Part shown: one piece after another, positions 1 to 11,463 of the stretch | Position numbering within the stretch: the stretch's first letter is position 1 | How the letters are laid out: each line of letters starts with the position of its first letter | Source: Typhlomys cinereus | Taxonomy: Eukaryota; Chordata; Mammalia; Rodentia; Platacanthomyidae | Length of the DNA: 64,000 bases | Direction: 5' to 3' | Assembly (NCBI GenBank): GCA_023101885.1 | Contig: JALPQD010000044.1 | Coordinates: forward strand, 9,143,565 to 9,207,564 | The notes under the pieces: model-generated | What the model was told of the DNA's origin: nothing | The model's database searches: none | What the model saw: the letters and a program-made list of their open reading frames with translations, nothing else | Made by a program: the position numbers and the translations under genes

Positions 1-65
1 TCAGCCCAGGCTGTACAGCATGAACCTATCTCAAAACCCACCAACCAATCAACAAACAAAACCAA
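1..65 (+). repeat. B1-type (7SL-derived) SINE 3' fragment
   Basis: The first bases resemble the right end of a rodent B1 element: a CCAGGCTGTACAGCATGA-like stretch, then a TCTCAAAA motif and an A-rich (CAAA)n tail. The 5' part lies outside the window. The copy is diverged, so only the family-level call is offered. Confidence 0.5.
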
Positions 66-109
66 GTTACTCATCCTAAAGAATTTTTCAGATCCAACAG
101 GAGCATGAA

Positions 110-535
110 TGTCATAGTTAAGTACAGTTATCAACTTGACTGTTGAGGGTTTGAGCTTTGGGCACAGTTGTTGAGTTGATGGTTGAGTTAAGCCCGAGCA
201 AACCTGAAGGAGATTGTCTAGCTAATGGGGAAGACCCAGCCCATGATGGGTGGGATTAGGCCCTGGATAAATCACAGAGAGCTGGTTGAAAGAGTTGGCA
301 TCCTTCTGTTCACTTGGCCAGACATGCTGGTCTGGCAAGTAAGGATTGTCCATCTCTCAGTCATTATGCAGTGATGGTGTGGCCAGTTCCCTCGGCCCTG
401 GTGTCGGTGCATGGTTTCCCATCAATCTGGACTGAGAACTGTAACCAGACTATCGTAAGGGAATAAACTCCTTGTTCCCTTAAGGTGTTTGATCATCATT
501 TATCAGCAATGTTGCAGACTGACTGAAACAATGAA
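110..535 (+). repeat. LTR-like mid-repetitive element, copy 1
   Basis: It starts near a TATCAACTTGACTG motif, contains GGGGAAGACCCAGCCC, and ends with GGAATAAACTCC, TTCCCTTAAG and a TATCAGCAA motif. The same order of motifs is seen at 30738-31122, so the two are copies of one family. The layout (AATAAA-like signal, then pyrimidine/TTAAG, then CAGCAA near the 3' end) resembles an old LTR. The class is inferred and no family name is assigned. Confidence 0.45.
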
Positions 536-1774
536 TAAGTAAACAAGCAAACAAACAATAAACAACAGTATCCTCAGTTTTTGAAATTGCCAAGCATCAG
601 CCATGTAATAATGCATATCAATTTTCCTGTTAGCATTCTACCACACACACAATTATTTTTTAAACTATTAGCACCTTCAAACAAATGTGACTTTAGTTCC
701 TTTAAAGTTTCTGAAATGTCATCAGCTTACAAGGAATACTATTGTGGATAAATGATGTATTTTGAAGCTGAAGCTCTCATATTTTTTGTTATGTGGCTGA
801 TCCACTCCTTTGAATTTTCCCATCAAATGCATTGAGCTAAAAAGAAAAAAAGCCAAGAGCAAGAATGAAGCTCTTTGTGGGATAAACCTTGAGATTTCAC
901 TTTTTGAAGCTTATTATAGTTTCAGGATTTAATTGAATAAACTAATGCAGGCAACACTTGTGAAACTCTAGAACACACACATACACACAATATGAAAGTA
1001 ACGGAGAGACTGGTTAGACAGAAAGTTTTCAACAGTAGATAGAGTAGGGATGGAAACATTTATGTGGCTTTGAAGTAATTCAATGCATTATACATGTATA
1101 CAACTATTTTTTTCTATTCTTTTCTAAAGAATGCACAAAATTTTTCAAATAATTACTGAAGTGCTTCAATTTCTCTATAATAATACAAAAGGAAACTTTC
1201 ATATCCACCAAAAGTATGAATACACAAACAAACAATAGATAAGTATTGACAGTTTTGAATGCCAAGCATCAACCAAGCTGAAGTACATGCTCATTTTCCT
1301 GTGAGATTTAGCATTAAGTTTGTATTCATCATTTCAATTCATAATTAAGAATGGCTTGCCCTTTAAAATCTTTTTGTCACTCTAAAGGAACAAATGTGTT
1401 TCACTCAGAAGGTTGTAGAGCTTCTAAACATTTTTTTTTCTAACAAAGGCTTGGGGATACTGCACATTTGGAAACAGTGTAGCATCCCATGATGCATCTG
1501 TGTGCACTTGTGTTGTAGAAACTCTTCGCCTCACAAATTCTTTTCACACAGTACCTCCTGGTTTTTGAGTTTGACAAGATTGAATGTATTAATAATAACC
1601 CAAAAGTTTTGCTTAGCTGTCAGTTTGTCTGGTCTTGGAAAGAAGAGGCTGAAGAAAAGGCTTCTGTGAAGAAGAAAGCACAGGACCCTCCAATCTCTTT
1701 AATAGGCCTCCAAGTGGATTTCCATTGGATTCCCTGTTGTGTGTGGGGACTCCTGGCCATGTATTTGGCAGAAC
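536..1774. other. Gene-less AT-rich stretch with an internal duplicated segment
   Basis: No gene or RNA gene is recognised. Two stretches of about 95 bp, at 549-645 and 1224-1316, are diverged copies of each other in the same orientation. They share the CAAACAAACAATA start, the GCCAAGCATCA core and an ATTTTCCTGT end. The rest is AT-rich and without recognised repeats. Confidence 0.5.
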
Positions 1775-4700
1775 AAGCTGAAATTAATTGAAAAAGGCAT
1801 TTCCAATCCCAAAAGTAGCACACAGGAAGAAATCTCTAAGATACAAGCAGAAATCAATGAAACAAAGAGCTGGGTTTTTTTTTTTTTTGAAAAGATAAAC
1901 AAGATTGACAAGCCCTTAGCTACAGTAACCAAAAGAAGAAGTGAGAATACTTAAATTCACAAAATCAGAAATGAAAAGGGGAAAGTTACAACATACTGGA
2001 GAAATCCAGAGAATTATAAGGGCATATTTTACTCTTTTAAATTGGACAATCTAAAGGAAATGGATGAACTCTTAAACACACACGACCTACCAAAATTAAC
2101 TCAAGATAAAATAGATACATCAAACAGGCAAATAACAAGACATGAAATTGAAACAGCAATTCTAAGTTTTCCAACTAAAAAAAAGCTCAGGATCAGATGG
2201 ACTCAGTGCAGAATTCTACCAGGCTTTCAGAGGAGAACTAAAACCACTACTTCTCAAATTATTCCATAAAATAGAGAACCCAAGCTCCTTCTATGAATCC
2301 AATATGTCTCTGATACCAAAGCCAAACAAAGACACATCAAAGAAAGAAAATTATAGGTGGTCTCACTAATGAACACAGATGCAAAAATCCTCAATAAAAT
2401 ACTAGCATATGAAATCCAGAAACATATCCAAAGGATCATACACCATGATCACATTGGGTTCATATCAGGAATGCAAGGATGATTTAACATACATAAATCA
2501 ATAAATGTAATAAATCATGTTAACAGACTCAAAAACCAAAATCATATGATCCTTTCAATAGATGCTGAAAAGCCATTCAATAAAATCCAACATCCCTTCA
2601 TGATAAAAGTTTTGGAGAAAACAGGAATGGAGAATACCTATCTCAACTTCATAAAGGCTATATATAACAAGTCCAAATCAAGCATTATCCTAAATAGGGA
2701 AAAATTTTGAAGATTCCAACTTAGATCTGGAATGAGACAAGCTTGTCCACGGTCACACTCCTCTTCAATATTGTGCTTGAAGTCCTAGATAGAGCAATAA
2801 GGCAAGCAAAAGAAATAAAAGGGATAGTCAAAGTATCCCTATTTGCAGATAACATGATTCTATACTTGAGAGATCTATATGATTCCACCAAGAAACTACT
2901 CAAATTAATAAACAAAATCAACATACAAAAATCAGTAGCTTTTCTATATGCCAAAGACAGGCAAGCTGAGAAAGAAATGAGAAAATCAATCCCATTCATC
3001 ACAGCTACAAAGAAAACAAAATACCTTGGAATAAATTTAACCAAGGAAGCAAAAAACCTATATAATGGAAATTACAAAACACTGCTGAAAGAAATTAAAG
3101 AAAATACTAGAAAGTGGAAAGACTTTCCTTGATCATGGATTAGTATGATCAATATTGTTAAAATAACCATCCTACCTGAAGCAATATACAAATTCAATAA
3201 AATTCCAATGGAAAACACCAATGGAATTCTTCACAGAACTGGAAAAAAACAATTTCAAATTTCATTTGGAAGAACAAAAAACCATGATTAGCCAAAACAA
3301 TTTCAGGCAATAAGAATACTGCTGGAGGTATAGCCATACCAAACTTCAAACTATATTACAGAATTATAGTAATAAAAACAGCTTGGCACTGGCACAAAAA
3401 CAGATAGATTGACCTATGGAGCAGAACAGAGGACACAAATATAAACTCCCACACATACAGCCACTTACTTTTTTTAACATTTTTATTATTATTTCCGCTC
3501 ATACAGACTTAATAGGTACACCGGTTCCCTCTCTCCCTCTTCCTCCCCCCTACCCCCCATGCTCCCCCTCCCCTCACCCCCATTCCCCAATGCCTCCCCC
3601 CCCAATCCCTGGAGAATCCTTTAACGTGCATGCCAGACTCTCCTCTGGGCCCTCCTCTCTGATGATGTACAAGGACCCAGCAACCACTTAATTTTTGACA
3701 AAGGTGACACGTATGCTGGGGAAAAGATAGTATCTTCAACAAATGGTGTTAGGAAAATTGGATATCTACCTATAGAAGAATAAAAAGTGACTGCTGGTGG
3801 GAATGTAAATTGGTATAGCCTCTATGCAGATCATTGTGGAGTTTCTCAAGAAGCTTAAAATGGAACTGCCATATGACCCAGCCGTATGACCCTTGGAGTA
3901 TTCCTAATATTCTTATTACCAGGACACTTGTTCATCTATGTTCATTGCAGCTCTATTCATAATAGCAAAAAAAAATGGAATCAGCTAACATGCCCATCAA
4001 CTGAGGAATGGGTAATGAAAATGTAGTACATCTATACAATGGAATATTACTCAACCATCAGAAATGATGAGATGATGGAATTTTCTGGTGAATGAATGGA
4101 ACTGGAAAATTTAATATTGAGTGAGATATCTCAGACCCAAGTTAAACACTGCATGTTTTCTCTTATATGTGGATGATTGAACTGATATCCTTGTCAATGT
4201 ATTTGTATTGGAAGCATTGTAATAGCCAATTTGAAAAAGACCTATGAGCATGAAGTTAAGGTAAAACTTTTTAAATGGGAGATTTAGGATCCCAGGATAA
4301 GGGTAATGGAGGGAATAACTGGGAAAAATGCATAGCTAGGAATAAGGGATTGGGAGATAGGAGAGACATGGGAGATAGGAGGGACAAGGGGACTTATAGA
4401 AAAACCCTACGAAAATGGGAAGTAATCCAAAAGGAACATCCTATGCTAGTAGTATGTCAAAATGTCTTTTAAAGAAAGGAAGAAGAATGGGGCAGGCCTT
4501 ATGCAAAGAAGCATACAGTGAAGAAAACAGAAAAAAACCTTGAGCTGTTTCACTTAGAACCTAGGGACACAATTATACTAGAAAAAACATAAGTAGCAGG
4601 AATATGGCACTTTCTGATAAAATGTGGGTCAGACAGGTCTTAAAGCCCCCAAATCTTTTTATGATTTTTCTTTCCATTGCTCTTGGTTGCTCTCCAAAAC

Positions 4701-5475
4701 TTAATAAAACACTATTAGTGAAGATGCAACACAAATGGATCAGAGTACATGGACTAAATATACCAAGTGGAACTGTTCTGAGGTCTTTCCCCTTGCTTAC
4801 ACAATATAAAAGAATACTATAAAAGCTCCTGGGGAGAGAAATAACCACAAGCCCTATCAATGGCATGAGATTTGTAAGTTGCAATATAAATCACTATGGA
4901 AACTGGTGACCACCAGTGTAATAGTGGCATGATTACCAAGGAGACAACCAACATCTTTCTAATTGGACTCAAGACCTGCTTATCAGAATGATACACATCC
5001 TTGTTATCGTAAACTAGAACAAGAGCCTAAAGAAAGGGATAGAAATAGACCAATAGGGAAGACACCCAATAAACCTATAGGTAGGAAGACAATACATCAA
5101 ACTGTGCTGTAGGTAGCTGCTATTATACCCAGAGAATGGGAACTTAGAGTGGAAACCTTTGGGTCCAAAGCTGGGTGAGTGAAGAAAAATGCACACATTA
5201 GTGGGATTCCCGGAAGAGAGGTAACTTGACATACCATGGAGGCCTGAGCTCCCACAGGAGTAGATCAGCCAGAGTGAACCCTGGGGTCCATAGAAGCATA
5301 CAGGCAGAAGGGTAGGAGAAAGTGGGAGAGAATGGTTTAGGAAAAGGAGAGAATGGGAGAGAAAGAAAAGGGCAGGAAGCTATGTTTGAAAAAGTAAAAC
5401 AAAAATTAAAATTAAAAATAACTAGAAAAATAAAAATAAAATAAAAAATAAGCTGTAAAAAAACAACCAAAAAAA
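1775..5475 (+). mobile_element. Old LINE-1, 5'-truncated, ORF2 plus 3' UTR
   Basis: The + strand frames carry broken ORF2 pieces in the right order: an EEISKIQAEINETKSW segment after the endonuclease region (about 1775-1955), finger and palm segments (2042-3132), and the C-terminal part near 3790-4160. The polymerase motif reads FADNM instead of FADDM, so a catalytic aspartate is replaced. Many stops and shifts show it is dead. The 3' UTR (about 4200-5390) matches the L1 relics at 13795-14462 and 61795-62125, not the younger copies here, and ends in an A-rich tail. It is interrupted at 3468-3683 by another L1 piece. Confidence 0.85.
3468..3683 (-). mobile_element. Short L1 3'-end insertion nested in older L1
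   Basis: A T-rich start, the ACTTAATAGGTACACCGG motif and a long C-rich (purine-rich on the minus strand) tract mark the 3' end of a younger L1 in reverse orientation. It interrupts ORF2 sequence that reads CAGCCACTTA before it and ACCACTTAATTTTTGAC after it. The shared CCACTTA is the probable target-site duplication. Only about 215 bp of 3' UTR is present. Confidence 0.8.
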
Positions 5476-5802
5476 AAGGATTTCCTAGAACTCAGACTCC
5501 ACCCCAGAGCTTTCAGGGAAGACAGAAGTAGTACTTATTTAACCCCCAACCCTCCAATAGAGTAGACCATTCCTTCACCCTCTTCTACCAACAGGAGTTT
5601 CTGAGATTATGTCATGACCATAATTTTGGGTTCTTTTCTTCAAGAAGATAAAGTATTTGCTATTAGAAAACCATGTAATTTGTATTTATTTAGTGACTAT
5701 CGTTTCCTACTTAGAGTTAAACTTCTTTTTGAATCCCTGAAATCTCAGTATTTAACCTATTGGAGTTCTTTTTAATATTTTTTTCTTTTTCTGTTTTCTT
5801 TT
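5476..5802. other. Gene-less spacer between two L1s
   Basis: No gene, RNA or clear repeat is seen here. The end of the stretch is T-rich and merges with the reverse-complement A tail of the following L1. Confidence 0.5.
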
Positions 5803-6844
5803 AAAAAAATTATTTATTTATTTATTTCCACTCATACAAACTTAATAGGTAGACCAGTCTCCTCCCTCCCTTCACCCCTCGCTGGACCCCCTTGCTCCCT
5901 TCCCCCTTTTCCTCTTCCTTCCCCCCTCCCTTCCTATCTCCCAGTGCCTCCTCCCCCCATCTCTGGAGTATCCTTTAATATGTATGTCAAACTTTCCTCT
6001 GGGCCCTCCTCTCTGATGAGATGTAGGACTCAGTGGCATTTCCTAGAACTCTTATTTGTGTCCTCCTTAAGTACAGGAACACTATTGTGGCTGTTAATCC
6101 TTAGCTTCTAAGGATACTAGTGCCTTTAGTCCATGCTAGACTTTGAGGGGTCAATAATGTGTTGATAATTGTGCAGGTCATGCAAAGTTCCAATTATGAT
6201 TGTTTTGGTCCTAACTTGTGTGGAGAATCTTGCATATCATTGCTCCTCCCATCCTTGTGCTCTTACAATCTTACCGCCCCTTCTTCGGCAAATTTCCCTG
6301 AGCTTCAGGATGGGGATGGGGAGAGATTAGGCTGGTTCTAGGTGGTAGATACAGAGTCTCTGATGTTCTGAATTATGGTTTTTTTTTTCAGTTTTGCTGC
6401 TCCTGCAATGCCCTTGGCTCCATCCTGATGGGTATTGGATGTCACCATCTGGCCAGAGATAAAAAGCTGTTAAAATAGAGTTTTATTATAAGAGTATATT
6501 CAAAGGTAGATGCAATAAAAGTAGGAGACTAAGATGAAGGGGGGTGAGTCTCCCATTTGCAAAATGGTTAATTTCTATCTGCCAGACTATATGCCCTCCC
6601 GTTCTGGTGAGATCATACCCCATCATTTGCAAATGATCAGGAAGGAAAGTCTGTGAACTTAACAAGATGTCTCATTACTTACTTGCAGTCTTTGATGGTG
6701 GCCTATTTTCTCTGCTGTAACATGATCCCCTCTCTCCTTGTTTCTGGTGGGGCCCTCCTTCCCCTTCTCCCCTGTTTATAATCTTTGCAATTACTGTAGG
6801 TATTACAGAGATTTATCTTTGAGTGTCTCTAAGTGGGTTTGGTA
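5803..6844 (-). other. L1 3' UTR with polypurine tract
   Basis: This is the 3' UTR of the L1 ending at 10805. Its landmarks recur in other copies here: the ACTTAATAGGTAGACC end motif, the C-rich tract 5855-5960 (G-rich on the transcribed strand) and a TCTTACAATCTTACCGCCCC block. The G-rich strand has several runs of three or more G and may form a quadruplex, a known trait of L1 3' UTRs. Confidence 0.75.
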
Positions 6845-9800
6845 CTAGGATCCACCTATTAGGGAGTACATATGGAGCTTAATTTTCTGTGTCTGGGATA
6901 CTTCACTCAATATAATTGTTTCTAATGACATCCATTTCCCAGCAAAACTCATTAATTCATCATTTTTGATGCCTGAGTAGTATTCCATTGTATAGATGTA
7001 CTACATTTTCCTTATCCACACGTCAACTGTTGGGCATTTGAGTTGATTCCATGACTTTGCTATTATAAACAGTGCTGCTATGAACGTGGTTGTGCTTGTG
7101 ATATCAACGTGAATTTTTGCTGTTTGGAGGGTTATTCCCAATAGTGGAATAGCAAGGTCATATGGCCCAGACAGCTCTCCAGAGTGGTTGTATAAGCCTG
7201 CATTCCTACCAGCAATGTAGAAGGGTTCCCCTCTCTCCACATTCTCTCCAACATTTAGTGTTGTTTGTATTGTGGATTTTTGCCATCCTGACCAGGGTGA
7301 CATGATATCTCAGGGAGGTTTTGATTTGCATTTCCCTGATGGTTAAGAATGTGGAGCATTTTTTAAGATATTTGTTAGACATTTTAATTTTGTCCCTGCT
7401 AAAGTTTCTTTTAAGTTCCAAGGCCCATTTTTAAATTGGCCCATTTGTTTCCTTGGCGTTTAGTTTTCTAAGTTCTTTGTACACTCTGGATAATAGAGCT
7501 CTATCATATATGTGGTTAGTGAAGATTTTCTCCCATTCTGTGGGTTGCCTTTGTGCTCAGGCTACAATCTCTTTATCTGAACAGAAGCTCTTTAATTTCA
7601 CAATATCCCATCCATTGAGTGTTGGTTGTAGTGACTGTGCTATTGGATGTCCATTTAGGAACTGTTGACCTAGTCCAATCAGCTCGAGGGAGTTCCCTAC
7701 TCTTTCAACTATGGTTTTTATAGTCTCTGGCTGTATATCGAAGTCCTTGATCCATTTGGAATTAAGTCTTGTACATGATGACAAGTACGAGTCCACTTTA
7801 ATCTTCTGCATGTGGATATCCAGTATTGTCACCACAATTGGTTGAAGATGCTGTTCTTTTTCCATTGAAGTTTTTGGGCCCCTTTGTCAAAGATCAAATG
7901 ACTGCAGTTGTGTGGGCTTTTATCTGGGTCTCCAGCCCTTATCCATTGATCTCTGTGTCTATTTTGCAGCCAGTACCAGGCTGTTTTTACAACTATGGAT
8001 TTGTAGTATAGGTTAAGGTTTGATATGGTGATACCTCTAGCAATGTTTTTGTTACTCAGGATTGTTTTTGCTATCCTGGGTCTTTTGTGCCTCCATGTGA
8101 ATTTTGAGATTGATTGGTCAACTTCTTTAAAGAATTACTTGGGGATTTTGATTGGTATAGCATTGAATCTGTATATTGCCTTTGGTAGGATGGTCATTTT
8201 TATGATGTTGATTCTGCCAATCCAGAAACATGGGAGGTCTTTCCACCTTCTGGTGTCTTCTGCAATTTCTTTCTTTAGGGTTTTAAGTTTTCATTGCAAA
8301 GGTCTCTTACTTCCTTGGTTTGGTTTATGAAATCGTATTTCAATTTTTAGGGGCTATAGTAAATGGGATTGTTTCTCTCAGGGCTTTTTCACTTTTTTCT
8401 TTCTGGGCATTTAGGAAGGCCACTGATTTTTGTACATTTATTTTGCATCCTGCCATCCTGCTGTACTTCTGTACTAGTTCCAGGAGTTTCCTGGTGGAGT
8501 TTTTGGGATCACTCAGGTATAAGATCATGTCATCTGCAAATAGAGATAACTTGACTTCTTCATTGCCGATTTGTATCCGTTTTATCTCCCTTTCTTGTCT
8601 TATGTCCTCAGCTAAGACTTGAAGCACAATATTGAACAGAAGTGGTGAAAGTGGACAGCCTTGTCTAGTTCCTGATCGAAGGAGGAATGCTTCAGGTTTT
8701 TCCCCATTGCATATAATCCTTGTTGTAGGCTTGTTGTATACTGCTTTTATTATATTGATAAAGGTTCCTTCCACTCCAACCTTCTCTAGGATTTTGATCA
8801 TAAAAGGCTGTTGGATTTTTTCAAAGCCTTTTTCTGCTTCTATCGAGAGTATCATATGGTCTCGAATTTTGGACTGGTTTATATGGTGAATTACATTTTT
8901 TAATTTCCGTATGTTGAACCAACCTTGTGTGCCTGTTATAAAGCATACTTGATCCCCATGAATGATCTTTTTGATATGTTTTTGAATCTGATTCACTAAG
9001 ACTTTATTGAGAATCTTTGCATCGGTGTTCATCAAAGAGATTGGTCTATAGTTTTATTTTTTAAATGTATTTTTTATTTGGTTTTAGGGTTAAGGCGATA
9101 TTAGCTTCATAGAAAGAATTTGGTAGTGTTCCTTCCTTTGCTATTTGATGGAACAGTTTAAGAAATATTGGTGTTATTAGCTCCTTAAATGTCTGGTAGA
9201 ACTCTGTGCTGAATCAATCTATCTGGTCCAGGACATTTTTTGGTGGGAAGATTTAAGATTCCTTCATCAATTTCCTCGTGTGTTATAGGACTTTTTAAAT
9301 AATTCGAAACTTCTTGATTCAATTTAGGTAAGTTATGCTTACTTAGGAATTCATCCATTTCTTTTGTGTTGTCAAATTTCACAGAGTATAAGTTTTTGAA
9401 GTAAGATGGTATAATACTCTGAATTTCTTGGGTATCAGTAATGATAACTCCATTTTTATTTCTAATTTTGTTAATTTGGGTTTTCTTTCTCTTGCTTTTG
9501 GTTAATTTAGTTAGGGGTGTATCAATCTTATTGATTTTTTCAAAGGACCAGCTTTTTGACTCGTTGATTCTCTGTATCATTTTCGTAATCTCAATTTCGG
9601 ATATTTCTCCCCTTATTTTGCTGATTTCCTCTCTTCTACTACTTTTGGGAATGGATTGCTCTAGTGTCTTTAAAGCTTTAAGATGCATTGTTAAGTTATT
9701 TAATTGTGATGTTTCCGTTTTTTTAATGTAGGGATTAAGAGCTATGAACTTACCTCTTGGTACAGCTTTCATTGTGTCCCAAAGATTTTGGTAAGTTGTA

Positions 9801-9926
9801 GTTTCATTATAGTTCACTTCTAGGAAATCTTGAATTTCCTTTTTAATTTCTTCCTGAATCCAATTCTCATTCAGCATCATAGTGTTTAGTTTCCAGGAGT
9901 TAGTGTATTTTCTCTTGTTTGTTGTG
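6845..9926 (-). pseudogene. L1 ORF2 remnant (reverse transcriptase region)
   Basis: L1 ORF2 encodes the endonuclease/reverse transcriptase that copies L1 RNA at nicked DNA. Open pieces at 9880-9185, 9035-8340, 7865-7557 and 7303-7001 together cover the segment just after the endonuclease, the fingers and palm, and the C-terminal region. The first contains LWDTMKAVPRGKFIALNPYI, the second the intact FADDM active-site motif and the upstream [14 protein letters not shown] motif. The N-terminal endonuclease domain is absent, and frameshifts near 9040-9185 and downstream break the frame. The native stop (TAG) lies at 6847-6845. It cannot encode a working enzyme. Confidence 0.85.
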
Positions 9927-10419
9927 TTTTAAAATTTTTTACCAGTTCCCTCCCTCCCTCTTCCATTGAGCTGGTTAGTACTCCCACTTTATCTTCAAGG
10001 TCTGAAATTCTGTTTTCTGCTTCATTAGTTCTGTTGATAAGACTCTCTGTGGCGTTCTGGGTTGAAGATAACTTGTCTTTTAGCTCAGTTTTAAACTCTG
10101 CTTGAGTTTGTTTTAACTGCTCTATGCTACTTTTTGTGTCTTGCACTGTTTTTCTCAACTCCTCCAGATGTCTGTTGTGTTCCTCTTCAAAGCGATTGAT
10201 TCGATTATGTAATTCCTCCCGGATTTCCTCTTTCATAGTATTGAACATGGTAATGATCATATTTTGAAAGTCGTTATCCTGGGTCAGGCTTTCTTGGCCT
10301 TTTTCCGCGGGTTTGTTCTTGTTGGAGTCTAACATTATGGGATTAATTTCTTCAGTGGGAAATTTGTTTACTTGAGTGTTGCTTCTCATGGATTTGCACT
10401 TTGACTTTGGCATTGTCAT
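9886..10419 (-). pseudogene. L1 ORF1 N-terminal fragment (coiled coil), open 177 codons
   Basis: L1 ORF1p is a trimeric RNA-binding chaperone. This frame starts at the first ATG after the 5' UTR and begins with a basic, polar N-terminus. From about residue 50 to 145 it has leucine/isoleucine-spaced, Glu/Lys-rich heptads of a coiled coil, ending in the NEAENRISDLEDKV motif that normally leads into the RNA-recognition domain. Instead of that domain it runs through the junction patch and out of frame into ORF2 sequence before stopping. The RNA-recognition and C-terminal domains are lost. It could in principle give a short coiled-coil protein, but nothing shows expression. Confidence 0.75.
9927..9958 (-). 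other. 32-bp L1 3'-end patch at the ORF1/ORF2 deletion junction
   Basis: These 32 bp match 11486-11517 base for base by eye. There they are the 3' end of another L1: GGAGGGAACTGGT followed by an A/T tail. Here they sit between ORF1 and ORF2, where such sequence does not belong. This points to a recombination or template-switch origin for the internal deletion. Confidence 0.7.
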
Positions 10420-10805
10420 TTTAACTCTTAAGATCTCTCAATTTCACTAAACTGAATTATTTGGCCTGGGGTACTGGTGGGCGGGGCCCGAACGGGGACT
10501 TACCTAGGGCGCGGGGTGAGGCCCGGGTGGACCGCGTGCGTGTGTCCCGACCGGCGGAGCGGGGTGGGGTGAAAAGGGAGGATGGGCGCGTCGCCGTGGA
10601 GCTATTTAACCCGAGGGCAGCTGGGACGGGGCCCGGGCGCAGGGGGAGGTCCTCCTCGTCCCTCAGCCTCCGCGCGGCTCCGGCTGGATGGTGGGAGTCG
10701 GAGCCGGGTCCCTGTGGGCTGACCTGGGGTCCTAGGGCGCGGTGAGGCCCGGCTGGATCTCGCGTACGCGTCCCGACCGGCGGAGCGGGGTAGGGTGAAA
10801 AGGCG
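10420..10805 (-). promoter_or_regulatory. L1 5' UTR: CpG-rich tandem monomers
   Basis: The stretch is very GC- and CpG-rich against AT-rich surroundings. A block of about 72 bp with the CCTAGGGCGCGG start and the CCCGACCGGCGGAGCGGGG core occurs at 10503-10578 and again at 10731-10802, so the repeat period is about 228 bp. On the minus strand this gives a 5'-truncated monomer, one full monomer, then about 80 bp of non-monomer sequence before the ORF1 start. Mouse L1 promoters (A, F, Tf types) have the same design. Promoter activity is inferred from that likeness. Confidence 0.75.
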
Positions 10806-11446
10806 AGAACATATATTTTCATTTCTTGTTGGAAGACAAAAGTGCTTGAACCACATGGTAACAACATTTTCTTGAGAATTTCAGAAAATGCCAGAGTTTT
10901 ATTTCCATGAGAGTACAAGTTCTATAATATATACATGTCCTCACTAATGTATTCTATATTACTTTGTTTTGATTATCAGCATTTTAGTGAGTTCAGAGTG
11001 AAGTTGTATAGTGGCCTTGATTTGCAGTTCCATAATTATTAATTATGTTGAGCATGTTTGGTACATACGTTGTTCACTTATAAAATTTCACAAATGCCTA
11101 TTTATATTTAACCATTTAAAAATCAGTCAGTTTTAATTTATCTCATCGAGTATAATATGTTACAGACACGAGTGGTTCACAAGAGATATAATTTTGGTAA
11201 AACAGTTCCAACAATTCATAACAGCATTTTATACCATGACCCAGTGAGTTGTATTCCTAGTATTGAAAGGGTTCTCAGTTTTTGAAATAGAACCCATCAG
11301 TCAAAGTAATATGCCACATACAAAGATAAAAAGAAAGATTATGTAATTTGTTACTACCTTTTTATTATCCTAAGTTTAAACATGTATCTTTCATACCAAT
11401 TATGGATAAGAAATACAGGAACTCAATTTAACTTTCTTTAGCATTC
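10806..11446. other. Gene-less AT-rich stretch with an ancient L1 trace
   Basis: No gene is seen. About 10980-11110 resembles the minus strand of an ancient mammalian L1 ORF2 (TTTGCAGTTCC followed by TTATGTTGAGCATG). The rest is unassigned. Confidence 0.4.
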
Positions 11447-11463
11447 TCATTACCTTAATTTTT
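11447..11463. other. Target-site duplication, left copy
   Basis: TCATTACCTTAATTTTT here is repeated exactly at 12379-12395 and brackets the L1 insertion between them. Confidence 0.85.

Larger units (their letters stand above)
5803..10805 (-). mobile_element. LINE-1 with retained 5' UTR and internal deletion
   Basis: Reading on the minus strand: a CpG-rich 5' UTR (10805-10420), the ORF1 N-terminus (10419 down to about 9960), a short junction (9958-9927), ORF2 from after the endonuclease region to the stop near 6845, then a 3' UTR of about 1 kb with a polypurine tract and A-rich tail near 5803. A full-length L1 would also have the ORF1 RNA-binding and C-terminal domains and the ORF2 endonuclease domain (roughly 1.3 kb by comparison with known L1s), which are missing. 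ORF2 is broken by several shifts and stops. A clean target-site duplication was not found. Confidence 0.9.

Noticed and set aside
8340..9035. Functional reverse transcriptase gene
   Set aside because: The FADDM motif is intact, but the endonuclease region is missing and the rest of ORF2 is frameshifted.
5803..10805. Target-site duplication of the 5-kb L1
   Set aside because: Only weak A/T-rich similarity (ATATTTT) was seen near both ends; not reliable.
10457..10918. 153-codon minus-strand Pro/Arg-rich frame
   Set aside because: It lies in the GC-rich L1 5' UTR; open frames are expected by base composition.
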